From Niastella vici (GTDB taxonomy: Bacteria > Bacteroidota > Bacteroidia > Chitinophagales > Chitinophagaceae), in assembly GCF_002077945.1 (NCBI RefSeq), contig NZ_LVYD01000046.1, positions 124,001 to 188,000 of the forward strand: a DNA stretch of 64,000 nt, read 5' to 3'. Every line of letters begins with the position of its first letter. Position 1 is the first letter of the stretch. Below the pieces are notes generated by a model. That model ran no database searches. It saw only the letters and a list, made by a program, of their open reading frames with translations, and was not told the origin of the DNA. The translations under genes were made by a program, and so were the position numbers. Shown here piece by piece: positions 45,898 to 53,692 of the stretch.

Positions 45898-46025
45898 AAG
45901 AAAAGTATGTTTCAACTGTATTTTAAACCTTTTATTGCTGCCTGCTAAAAAACATTCAGCAAATTTTTGCAGATATTACTTTTTTATCTGAAATTAGACC
46001 GCCGTATAAAACCAGAATTTGCCAT

Positions 46026-46528
46026 TTGAATGATCTAAACCAGATACGATCGCTGCAACAACGTATTGCTTTGTATGAAGATATGCAGGCGTATCAGGCG
46101 ATCTATGATCTCTTCTACCATAACCTGCATCGATTTTGTTACTCCTTTGTAAAGTCGCCCGAAATTGCAGAAGAAATTGTTTCTGAGGTATTTATCAAAT
46201 TATGGCAGATCAGGAACAAACTCATGGAAATCGGGAACCTGAAAGTATACCTGTACCAGTTTGCCTTAATTATATCACCCGCCATTTTAAAAATCCCGTT
46301 GCCAGTCTCGACGAAATGGAGCTCGAAATTCTGCCGATATTATACATTCCATTCAGCAATCAATAAAACAGTTACCGCCCCAATGCCGCCTCATCTTCGA
46401 AATGGTGAAAGAAGATGGCATGCGCTATAAGGAAGTAGCTGATATCCTCCACATTTCTGTATTGACGGTTCGCAACCAGGTAGTTGCCCAAAGACAGATT
46501 TTACCAGGACCTCATTGGATTCAGTAAA
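46026..46528 (+). pseudogene. frameshifted ECF sigma-70 factor
   Basis: The first about 80 codons encode an ECF sigma region 2 (YDLFYHNLHRFCYSFVKS, AEEIVSEVFIKLWQIRNKL). The frame is then lost; later frames hold LNYITRHFKNPVASLDEMEL and a region 4 (QQSIKQLPPQCRLIFEMVKE, ADILHISVLTVRNQV). At least two frame changes are needed, and region 4 stops at TAA 46526-46528 after foreign-looking residues. ECF factors in Bacteroidota usually activate a neighbouring susCD locus, so this is the remains of such a regulator. Its remnant runs directly into a susD remnant. Confidence 0.85.
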
Positions 46529-46792
46529 CGCCCTCATCGTGAACGACCTCACCTTTGCAGTCACTAATTTGCCTACCATCGACAATGAAAAATCAAATGC
46601 AAAAGGCAAATTGTATAGCCGGGCCAATAAGGCCATGGCGCAGCAGTTGTTGGCCGAAGTGTATTTGCGCATGGGTAAAAATAACCTCGCCGAAGCCCAA
46701 TGCCAGGCCATCATCAACAGTGGTAAATTCAATTTTATTAAAGCCAGGTATGGTGTAGGAGCTTCGAAACTAATGCGAAGCTCAAAAAATTG
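46515..46792 (+). pseudogene. susD/ragB internal fragment
   Basis: About 90 codons in one frame match the middle of a SusD-like protein: VNDLTFAVTNLP, AMAQQLLAEVYLRMGKNNLA and CQAIINSGKFNF. The normal N-terminus (signal, lipobox) and the large C-terminal half are missing, and the frame ends in unrelated residues. It overlaps the end of the sigma pseudogene, as expected if a deletion removed the FecR and susC genes between them. Confidence 0.8.
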
Positions 46793-46850
46793 AGATTCCC
46801 ATTCACCAAAAATGAGTTTTTTATTCGCAGTTTTGGTTAGTTATAGTCAA

Positions 46851-46893
46851 GGAGTCCCGGCGTACTGCCGGGACTCCCTATTATTTATTATTT
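46851..46893 (+). terminator. terminator after the decayed locus
   Basis: Perfect 11-bp stem GGAGTCCCGGC / GCCGGGACTCC (46851-46861, 46867-46877) with a 5-base loop and a T-rich tail. It separates the pseudogenes from the GH88 gene. Confidence 0.85.
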
Positions 46894-46915
46894 TCGACGG
46901 AAATTGAAGCTATTC

Positions 46916-48124
46916 ATGAAAACACCCGTATTTGTTACTGCTATCTTATTAAGTGTATTGTCTATAAGTGTCTGCTGCCAGGCCCAGAAAAGATCTGCAA
47001 AGAGAGCCGGCTTGTCACAGATTATCCAGACTGATTTTGTAGATGGAGCAAAACAATACAAAGTTTTAAAAGCAAACCTGCCCGCCGACAGCTTCCCAAA
47101 AACATTCGATCCCAAAACCGGTAAGCCGGAATACAGCGGTTCCGGATGGTGGTGCAGCGGCTTTTATCCCGGTACATTATTATACCTGTACGAACAAACG
47201 CACGACAAAGTATTGTATAATGAAGCCGTGCGTATACTGGGTATACTGCAAAAAGAACAATATAACAAAACCACCCACGATCTGGGTTTTATGATGTATT
47301 GCAGTTTTGGTAACGCCAACCGCATACAGCCAAAACCCGAATACAGGGAGATCCTGCTTAACAGCGCAAAATCGCTCAGTACCCGGTTTAATGCAACCGT
47401 AGGCTGTATTAAATCCTGGGATTCAAAAGATCCTTCCGACTACCTGGTGATCATTGACAATATGATGAACCTGGAGCTGTTGTTTGAGACCACAAAGGCC
47501 ACCGGCGATTCCTCATTTTATAAGATAGCAGTTACCCATGCCAATACGACCATGAAAAATCATTTCCGGCCCAATTACAGTTCCTTCCATGTATTGAACT
47601 ACGACGTAAATACCGGTGCGGTGAAAGAAAAGAAAACGGCACAGGGTTATGCAGATGGTTCGGCCTGGGCGCGCGGACAGGCATGGGGTTTATATGGTTA
47701 TACCGTTTGCTATCGCTATACCAAAGATGTGCGCTACCTGCAACAGGCGCAGCATATTGCCCAGTTCATTTTAATGAACCCCAATTTACCAGCCGACAAG
47801 ATCCCTTACTGGGATTTTAATGCCCCTGATATTCCCAATGCCCTGCGCGATGCCTCGGCAGCTGCGATCATGGCCTCGGCATTTCTTGAATTAAGTAAAT
47901 ATACAGACAGCGCAGCAGGGCGCCGGTATAATGAAGTAGCCGCCACCATGATCAGGAATTTATCCCGCGAACCATATAAAGCCGCTATTGGCACCAACGG
48001 CGGGTTCATTTTACAACATGGAGTAGGACATAAGCCACACGGCACCGAAGTTGATATGCCGCTTACCTATGGCGATTATTATTTTATGGAAGCATGTAAG
48101 CGATATAAAGAAATGAAGAAGTAA
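46916..48124 (+). CDS. GH88 unsaturated glucuronyl hydrolase
   Basis: A 402-residue exported enzyme; the ATG at 46916 gives the signal peptide (ends VCCQAQ), and the TTG at 46904 is rejected. The (alpha/alpha)6-barrel motifs are present: WWCSGFYPGTLLYLYE, the Asp of THDLGFMMY (Asp122), the Asp of VIIDNMMNLELL (Asp181), DGSAWARGQAWGLYG, and IPYWDFNAPDIPNALRDASA. In characterised family members two Asp residues at these positions catalyse hydration of the 4,5-unsaturated uronic acid left by polysaccharide lyases. The product fits use of uronic-acid-containing glycans, in line with the GH2 enzyme next to it. The two genes lie 90 bp apart with a heptamer repeat between. Confidence 0.93.
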   Translation: MKTPVFVTAILLSVLSISVCCQAQKRSAKRAGLSQIIQTDFVDGAKQYKVLKANLPADSFPKTFDPKTGKPEYSGSGWWCSGFYPGTLLYLYEQTHDKVLYNEAVRILGILQKEQYNKTTHDLGFMMYCSFGNANRIQPKPEYREILLNSAKSLSTRFNATVGCIKSWDSKDPSDYLVIIDNMMNLELLFETTKATGDSSFYKIAVTHANTTMKNHFRPNYSSFHVLNYDVNTGAVKEKKTAQGYADGSAWARGQAWGLYGYTVCYRYTKDVRYLQQAQHIAQFILMNPNLPADKIPYWDFNAPDIPNALRDASAAAIMASAFLELSKYTDSAAGRRYNEVAATMIRNLSREPYKAAIGTNGGFILQHGVGHKPHGTEVDMPLTYGDYYFMEACKRYKEMKK

Positions 48125-48183
48125 AATGTGGGTGGAAAATAACGCCTGCGGAAAACCGGCGGGCTTAAAAATTCAGCGACCCA

Positions 48184-48210
48184 CTCACCATTGACCATTC
48201 ACCATTCACG
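48184..48210. repeat. heptamer repeat upstream of the GH2 gene
   Basis: CACCATTGACCATTCACCATTCACG-type 7-base units end 4 bp before the GH2 start codon, so they occupy the place of the ribosome-binding site. The same family occurs at 10880 and 14585. Confidence 0.7.
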
Positions 48211-48214
48211 ACAT

Positions 48215-50056
48215 ATGAAATTTCTATCTCTTATTACAGTCTTACTACTATTGACGCATTTATCACTATTTGCTCAAACACCTTTAATAACCGATATCGC
48301 TGCCCGCAAAACAACCAGCCTCAATGGCGCGTGGCAATATATAATTGATCCCTATGGTACCGGCTATTATGATTACCGGTACCAGGAAAGAAGCCAGAAT
48401 GACCGCGATGCCTATTGGAACACCGATGAACAGGTCAATAAGACCGAACGTAAGGAATACAGGTTCACCGATAAATATACCTTGCAGGTGCCCGGCGATT
48501 GGAATTCTCAGGCCGAAAAGTTCCTGTACTACGAAGGCATTGTGTGGTATAAAAGATCATTTGATTTTACAAAAAGCAATGCCGCCAATAAAGTTTACCT
48601 GTACTTCGGCGCCGTGAACTTTGATGCCGATGTATACTTCAATGGAAAAAAGCTGGGCAAACACAAAGGCGGATTTACGGCTTTTAATTTCGAAGTGCCT
48701 GATTCGTATTTAAAACCCACCGGCAATTACCTGGTGGTGAAAGTAGATAATACCAGGCACAAGGATGAAGTGCCAACCGTAAATACCGATTGGTGGAATT
48801 ATGGCGGCATCACCCGCGATGTGCAGTTGGTAGAAGTACCTGCGGCTTTCATTCAGGACTATAGTCTGCATATAAAAAAGGGCGCTTCACTGAAAACCAC
48901 AAAGAATATTCCGGTAGAAGGTTGGGTACAGCTCAACGACTGGCAAACCACCAAAGAAGTGACCGTTGAAATTCCGGAATTAAAAATTAAGAAAGCATTT
49001 CCGGTAACAGGTGATAAAGTGGCGGTTCAATTTAATTTACCGGCGGTACAGCTTTGGTCGCCACAAACCCCAAAACTGTACAATATCGTTATTAACACGG
49101 GTGCCGACAAAATAGAAGACAAAATTGGTTTCCGTACCATAGAGGTCGTTGGCAGGCAGGTGCTGTTGAATGGCAAGCCCTTGTTTATGCGGGGCATTTG
49201 TACACACGAAGAAATACCACAGCTAGGACGCCGGGCTTATAGCAAACAGGATGCGCTGCAATTGCTGGGCTGGGCCAAAGAGCTGGGGTGTAACATGGTG
49301 CGGCTGGCGCATTATCCGCACAATGAAAATATGACCCGCACGGCCGATTCGCTGGGCATCCTGGTGTGGTCAGAGATACCGGTTTACTGGACCATCGATT
49401 TCAGCAGTGGGGAAGTGTTTGACAAAGCCCGCACCCAGCTAACGGAAATGATCACCAGGGACCATAACCGGGCCAGTATCATCATTTGGTCGGTGGGAAA
49501 TGAAACGCCTGTAAATCCTTTGCGGCTGGTTTTTATGCGTAACCTCATTGGTGCGGCCCGGTCGCTCGATTCAACGCGCCTGGTATCGGCAGCGCTGGAG
49601 GTAAATTACCAGCCCGGTGTTAACAAGATCGATGACCCACTGGGTGAGTATGTTGATATTGTATCCTTTAATGAATACCTGGGCTGGTATGCCGGTTTGC
49701 CCGACAAGTGCCGTACAGCCAATTGGGAATTTGCGTATAATAAACCTTTCTTCATCAGTGAAACCGGGGCCGAGACCCTGGGTGGTTTTCATGGCGATTC
49801 ACTCACCCGTTGGAGTGAAGAATACCAGGAATGGTATTACCGCGAACAGGTGGCCATGTTCAAACGCATGCCCGATAATTTTGCCGGCCTTTCGCCCTGG
49901 ATACTCTGCGATTTCCGATCACCCCGCCGGAATAACCAAACCTTTCAGGAAGGTTGGAACAATAAAGGATTGATTGATCAGCAGGGACGCAAGAAGAAAG
50001 CGTTCTTTGTATTGAAGGAATACTACGATGAGAGGAGTAGAACTTCAAACCCATAA
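48215..50056 (+). CDS. GH2 beta-glucuronidase-like glycoside hydrolase
   Basis: A 613-residue exported enzyme with signal peptide ending HLSLFAQ; the in-frame start at 48191 is only repeat translation. The sugar-binding domain (about 30-200) has YEGIVWYKRSF and NYGGITRDVQL, typical of beta-glucuronidases. An immunoglobulin-like domain follows (about 210-310). The TIM barrel (about 310-610) has the acid/base Glu430 in SVGNETP and the nucleophile Glu516 in ISETGAE. GRRAYSKQD and FRSPRRNN are also in the expected places. Activity on beta-glucuronides is likely; galacturonides cannot be excluded. With the GH88 gene it probably degrades a uronic-acid glycan whose import genes have decayed nearby. 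Confidence 0.92.
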   Translation: MKFLSLITVLLLLTHLSLFAQTPLITDIAARKTTSLNGAWQYIIDPYGTGYYDYRYQERSQNDRDAYWNTDEQVNKTERKEYRFTDKYTLQVPGDWNSQAEKFLYYEGIVWYKRSFDFTKSNAANKVYLYFGAVNFDADVYFNGKKLGKHKGGFTAFNFEVPDSYLKPTGNYLVVKVDNTRHKDEVPTVNTDWWNYGGITRDVQLVEVPAAFIQDYSLHIKKGASLKTTKNIPVEGWVQLNDWQTTKEVTVEIPELKIKKAFPVTGDKVAVQFNLPAVQLWSPQTPKLYNIVINTGADKIEDKIGFRTIEVVGRQVLLNGKPLFMRGICTHEEIPQLGRRAYSKQDALQLLGWAKELGCNMVRLAHYPHNENMTRTADSLGILVWSEIPVYWTIDFSSGEVFDKARTQLTEMITRDHNRASIIIWSVGNETPVNPLRLVFMRNLIGAARSLDSTRLVSAALEVNYQPGVNKIDDPLGEYVDIVSFNEYLGWYAGLPDKCRTANWEFAYNKPFFISETGAETLGGFHGDSLTRWSEEYQEWYYREQVAMFKRMPDNFAGLSPWILCDFRSPRRNNQTFQEGWNNKGLIDQQGRKKKAFFVLKEYYDERSRTSNP

Positions 50057-50118
50057 AGGATGTAAGTTTTTAGTTCAAAGTTCAAAGTTTCCTGTTCGCC
50101 TTACAGCAACGGCTTTGA

Positions 50119-50818
50119 GCTTTGAACTGTGAACTGTAAACTGTGAACTGTAAACTGTGAACTGTGAACTGTGAACTGTAAACTGTGAACTGTAAACTGT
50201 GAACTGTAAACTGTGAACTGTAAACTGTGAACTGTAAACTGTGAACTGTAAACTGTGAACTGTAAACTGTGAACTGTAAACTGTGAACTGTAAACTGTGA
50301 ACTGTAAACTGTGAACTGTAAACTGTGAACTGTAAACTGTGAACTGTAAACTGTGAACTGTAAACTGTGAACTGTAAACTGTGAACTGTAAACTGTGAAC
50401 TGTAAACTGTGAACTGTAAACTGTGAACTGTAAACTGTGAACTGTAAACTGTGAACTGTAAACTGTGAACTGTAAACTGTGAACTGTAAACTGTGAACTG
50501 TAAACTGTGAACTGTAAACTGTGAACTGTAAACTGTGAACTGTAAACTGTGAACTGTAAACTGTGAACTGTAAACTGTGAACTGTAAACTGTGAACTGTA
50601 AACTGTGAACTGTAAACTGTGAACTGTAAACTGTGAACTGTAAACTGTGAACTGTAAACTGTGAACTGTAAACTGTGAACTGTAAACTGTGAACTGTAAA
50701 CTGTGAACTGTAAACTGTGAACTGTAAACTGTGAACTGTAAACTGTGAACTGTAAACTGTGAACTGTAAACTGTGAACTGTAAACTGTAAACTGTGAAAC
50801 TGTGAACTGTAAAACTGG
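50119..50818. repeat. 700-bp minisatellite of 7/14-bp units (about 50 copies)
   Basis: GAACTGT and AAACTGT alternate in strict order, a 14-bp unit repeated about 50 times. The interior (about 50180-50775) is uniform. Only the ends vary: three GAACTGT units in a row near 50155-50178, and extra A or missing units near 50780-50815. The minus strand has no stop codon in any of the three frames, because 14 is not a multiple of 3 and the unit lacks minus-strand stops; this gives a 243-codon open frame that is not a gene. The array lies between the converging GH2 and Nudix genes. Confidence 0.97.
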
Positions 50819-50969
50819 AACACAGATAGCAAAAATAAATATCTTATTTCAACTGTTGCTTAAACATCGATCATTATCATTTTGGCATGGTTCTTTCAAA
50901 GTAGTAACAAGATGTCTGACATGTAAAATTTGGTCCTTGTTTTCTTGCTTGTTGTTCTTGCCCTGAAAT

Positions 50970-50985
50970 CCCGATAGCGATCGGG
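50970..50985. repeat. small palindrome CCCGAT-AGCG-ATCGGG
   Basis: A 6-bp perfect stem with 4-base loop in otherwise featureless sequence after the minisatellite. This palindrome type is commonly scattered in Bacteroidota intergenic regions. Confidence 0.6.
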
Positions 50986-51119
50986 AATGCACCAATTGCC
51001 TTTTGATTATCCTCCTGTTACACGCACCTGTTTTAACCTGTTGTATTTACTCAATTGATTATGGCCATCACGATGGCTGGTGAAAGTAATTTGCCCATTG
51101 CCTGTTGAACATGCTAACT

Positions 51120-51293
51120 ATGAAATACACCATTATACTTAAAAAAGTAATAAAAGAGATTGTAGGACTTGTTTCGATCGTACTCTTTATTTATACCTGT
51201 ACAAAGTTCAGGACAGTAGCTGTTCACAAGAGAGCTGCTGTCCCTGATACCATCAGGTTAATATGGGCCCCGGCCATCAGGTTGCCGGGGTAA
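51120..51293 (+). CDS. possible small membrane peptide
   Basis: A 57-codon open frame starting MKYTIILKKVIKEIVGLVS with one hydrophobic segment (IVGLVSIVLFIYTC). Its stop follows a GC-rich hairpin (CCCCGGC 51268-51274 / GCCGGGG 51284-51290). There is no family match by eye. A terminator-like hairpin downstream at 51520 suggests that this stretch is transcribed, but coding remains doubtful. Confidence 0.25.
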   Translation: MKYTIILKKVIKEIVGLVSIVLFIYTCTKFRTVAVHKRAAVPDTIRLIWAPAIRLPG

Positions 51294-51299
51294 CCACAA

Positions 51300-51519
51300 C
51301 ATATAGATAAACTAAAAAGGGTAAACAGTGAATCATGACCTGTAGGCCGGCAACAGTGAGCCGGCGAACTGCAAACTGCGAAATTTCAACTTTAACCTGT
51401 AGGCCGCGAACCGGCAACTAAAAACTAACAAACTTGATAATAGGTTTAGGGAAAGGCAACAACAACGGGATGTCGCAGTTGGTATAGCAACTCTCCGACC
51501 AGTTATGTCCTGTTTTTAG
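51300..51519. other. non-coding stretch with short repeats and a tRNA-like half
   Basis: ACCTGTAGGCCG occurs twice (about 51339 and 51388), and heptamer-like units (GAACTGC AAACTGC, CAACTAA AAACTAA) are present. GGGATGTCGCAGTTGGTATAGC near 51467 resembles the 5' half of a tRNA, but no anticodon loop or T-arm follows. No gene is visible. Confidence 0.4.
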
Positions 51520-51552
51520 GGTGGTTCCTCCTCCGGGGAACCGCCATTTTTT
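51520..51552 (+). terminator. orphan terminator-like hairpin
   Basis: GGTGGTTCC (51520-51528) pairs with GGAACCGCC (51537-51545, one G-U), followed by a run of T. It points to a plus-strand transcript from 51.1-51.5 kb, although no confident gene is there. Confidence 0.65.
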
Positions 51553-51626
51553 ATACCCGCTGAAGTTGTAGCCGCTTGCGCCAGCGCTTCAGCACTGGAG
51601 CCACCGGAGCGTACAGGCGGGTTGGC

Positions 51627-52331
51627 CTATTTAAGATTATCAGGGTTGGGAATGAAATTCAGGAATGCATGGAATTGTGAATCATAACGGCGCTTGTCGA
51701 GCTTGTAATAGAACGCACCTTTTTTCGACCCCTCTTTTTCCTTTTCCTTTTGCTTGATGAGCAGTTTGGTCGACAATATTTTGCGGGTGAAATTACGTTT
51801 GTCCAGTACAGTGTCATACACACCGGTGTACAAATTGTATAACTGGGGCAGCGTAAATTTCTCGGGCAGCAGTTCAAATAAAATAGGGTGGAAGGCGGCT
51901 TTATAGCGCAGCTTTTCCTGGGCCATTTTCACCATACGGCTATGGTCGAAGATGAGCTTGGGCGTTTTTTTCAGGGAGAACCATTCGGCATGAAAATCAT
52001 CGCTTATCTGCTTCTCGTATTTATGAATATCGATCAGGGCAAAATAAGCAATGGAAATGGTGCGCTCTTCGGGGTCACGGTTAGGTTCACCGAAGGCATG
52101 TAACTGTTCAATGTATACATTTTTAAGACCGGTGAGTTGTTTTAGGATGCGCGCGCCTGCCGCTTCAAAATCTTCGTCAGGCTGTACAAAACCACCCATA
52201 AGGCTCCATTTGCCTTTTTCGGGTTCAAATCCTCTTTGTATGAGCAGCAGTTTCAGTTCATGTCCATCGAAACCAAAAATGATTGAGTCTACCGCAACAA
52301 GCATGCGTTTTTGCTTGGAATAATGTTTCAT
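51627..52331 (-). CDS. Nudix-domain transcriptional regulator (NrtR/AraR type)
   Basis: A 234-residue protein with an N-terminal Nudix fold (about 10-140: MLVAVDSIIFGFDGHELKLL, WSLMGGFVQPDEDFEAAGAR) and a C-terminal winged-helix region (about 150-225: LPEKFTLPQLYNLYTGVYDT, LDKRNFTRKIL). The Nudix box is degenerate: after GGFVQPDE, the REUxEE core reads RILKQL, so the metal-binding Glu residues are gone and hydrolase activity is unlikely. This domain pair is known in NrtR and in the Bacteroidota arabinose regulator AraR, where the Nudix part senses a sugar or nucleotide. Here it probably senses a mannan-derived or related metabolite. The start at 52331 is chosen over an in-frame GTG at 52343. 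Confidence 0.9.
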   Translation of the reverse strand: MKHYSKQKRMLVAVDSIIFGFDGHELKLLLIQRGFEPEKGKWSLMGGFVQPDEDFEAAGARILKQLTGLKNVYIEQLHAFGEPNRDPEERTISIAYFALIDIHKYEKQISDDFHAEWFSLKKTPKLIFDHSRMVKMAQEKLRYKAAFHPILFELLPEKFTLPQLYNLYTGVYDTVLDKRNFTRKILSTKLLIKQKEKEKEGSKKGAFYYKLDKRRYDSQFHAFLNFIPNPDNLK

Positions 52332-52581
52332 ATGAAAGTGCACCGTCCATTTGAACTATTAAAATTTGGCAATCATAATAGTGGAAACGGATAGAATTTT
52401 GGGTTAAAGTAATAAGAAAAAGGGAACAAAAGTGTAACCTTGTGATGAAGATAGCTATTTTTTTTAAATAGCCGCCAGGCCATGCCCGTTGCTTGAAGAC
52501 CGGTTGCATTTTTTTGCCAACGCTAACCCCCTAATACCAACCGGTAGCTGCAATTTGCTAACGATGATCAGGAAATGACCC

Positions 52582-53460
52582 TTAAATAAAGATCCGGGTG
52601 CCTGAAAAACTTTCACGGAAATCCTTCGGGGTACAGCTTTTTTTCTTTTTAAAGATGCGGTTAAAGTTGGAAATATTATTAAAACCGCAATGGTAGGCCA
52701 CTTCGGCTATCGATTGGGTGGTATCTATCAGCATCCGGGAAGCATGGCCCAGCCTGATCTCGGTAAGACTGTCAATAAACGTATTGCCGGTACGCTGTTT
52801 AAAAAAGCGGCTAAAGGCAGCATCTGACATGTTGGCCAGCCGCGCCACTTCGTTCAGGGTAATGGGTTTGTCGAAGTTGTGGTTCATGTATTCCAACGTT
52901 TTTTCAATACGCCGGCTGTTATATGTGTATTGTTCGGTATTGTTGAACGAGGCATCCGATAAAATGCGCATATTTCGCGAAATCGATAAGTCATGTAGTA
53001 TTGACATTAATTCCAGCACCGAATCGAACCCCTGCTTCTGGTTCAACTCCATGATCCGCGGCGCCAGCTGCTGGGTGGTCTCTTTGGAGAACAGGATCCC
53101 CCGTAATGATTTCTCCAGCATGGTGCGAATAAAGCTCAGTTGGTTACGGCGCAGGAACTTTTCATCGAAAAGGTCCTTGTGAAACTGTATCGTGATCTCA
53201 CGGATCTCGCCGCTTTTGCTGTTATGGGTGAACCAGGCATGTTGCAGGTTGCTGCCTACCAGTACCAGCTCCAGCTCATCAATTTCTTCAATATGATCGC
53301 CAATGACCCGCCTGGCGTTTTTGGCGTTTTGAATAAAATTGAGCTCAAATTCCTCATGGTAATGAAGCGGAAAATCGAATTCCGATTTTACGCGCGAGAA
53401 CAGGGTAAAACAGTCGCTTTGAGTGAGTGGGGTGATTTCCCGTAATAAAGTGCTTTTCAT
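52582..53460 (-). CDS. AraC-family transcriptional regulator
   Basis: This 292-residue protein has an N-terminal cupin-like sensing domain (about 20-110, LHYHEEFELNFIQNAKNARR) and a C-terminal AraC DNA-binding domain (about 185-288) with two helix-turn-helix units: ITLNEVARLANMSDAAFSRF and SIAEVAYHCGFNNISNFNRI, ending in the family signature FKKKKSCTPKDFRE. It is divergent from susC across 232 bp, the usual place for the regulator of a sugar-uptake operon. It most likely activates the mannan genes in response to a mannan-derived sugar. Ligand identity is inference. Confidence 0.93.
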   Translation of the reverse strand: MKSTLLREITPLTQSDCFTLFSRVKSEFDFPLHYHEEFELNFIQNAKNARRVIGDHIEEIDELELVLVGSNLQHAWFTHNSKSGEIREITIQFHKDLFDEKFLRRNQLSFIRTMLEKSLRGILFSKETTQQLAPRIMELNQKQGFDSVLELMSILHDLSISRNMRILSDASFNNTEQYTYNSRRIEKTLEYMNHNFDKPITLNEVARLANMSDAAFSRFFKQRTGNTFIDSLTEIRLGHASRMLIDTTQSIAEVAYHCGFNNISNFNRIFKKKKSCTPKDFRESFSGTRIFI

Positions 53461-53665
53461 TTGGTGGCAATTGTGTCGTTATGCTGATCAAATTTATACA
53501 ATTGTTGGTATAATTAGTACCATAACTGGTTTTTATTACTTTAACCTATGAAATGCAGTACTATCAACGATTTAGCGAAGGTTTATTAGTTTTTTGAGTA
53601 TATAGAATGGGAAATAATATAAATAAATGTCAATATAGTATTATATAGCAATCATAATTGAGGCA

Positions 53666-53673
53666 TACATTTG
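53666..53673 (+). promoter_or_regulatory. possible -7 element of the susC promoter
   Basis: TACATTTG matches the Bacteroidota TAnnTTTG consensus, 20 bp before the susC start codon. No clear TTTG -33 is seen at the expected distance, consistent with activator dependence, but the short leader makes this uncertain. Confidence 0.35.
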
Positions 53674-53692
53674 GTGTAAATTGTATTGCTGT

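Noticed and set aside
50101-50832. 243-codon open frame on the minus strand
   Set aside because: It is the translation of the 14-bp tandem array; all three minus frames are equally open, and no signal other than the repeat supports coding.
51465-51512. possible tRNA gene
   Set aside because: Only a 5'-half-like sequence (GGGATGT, D-arm-like GCAGTTGGT); no anticodon stem, T-arm or matching acceptor strand follows.
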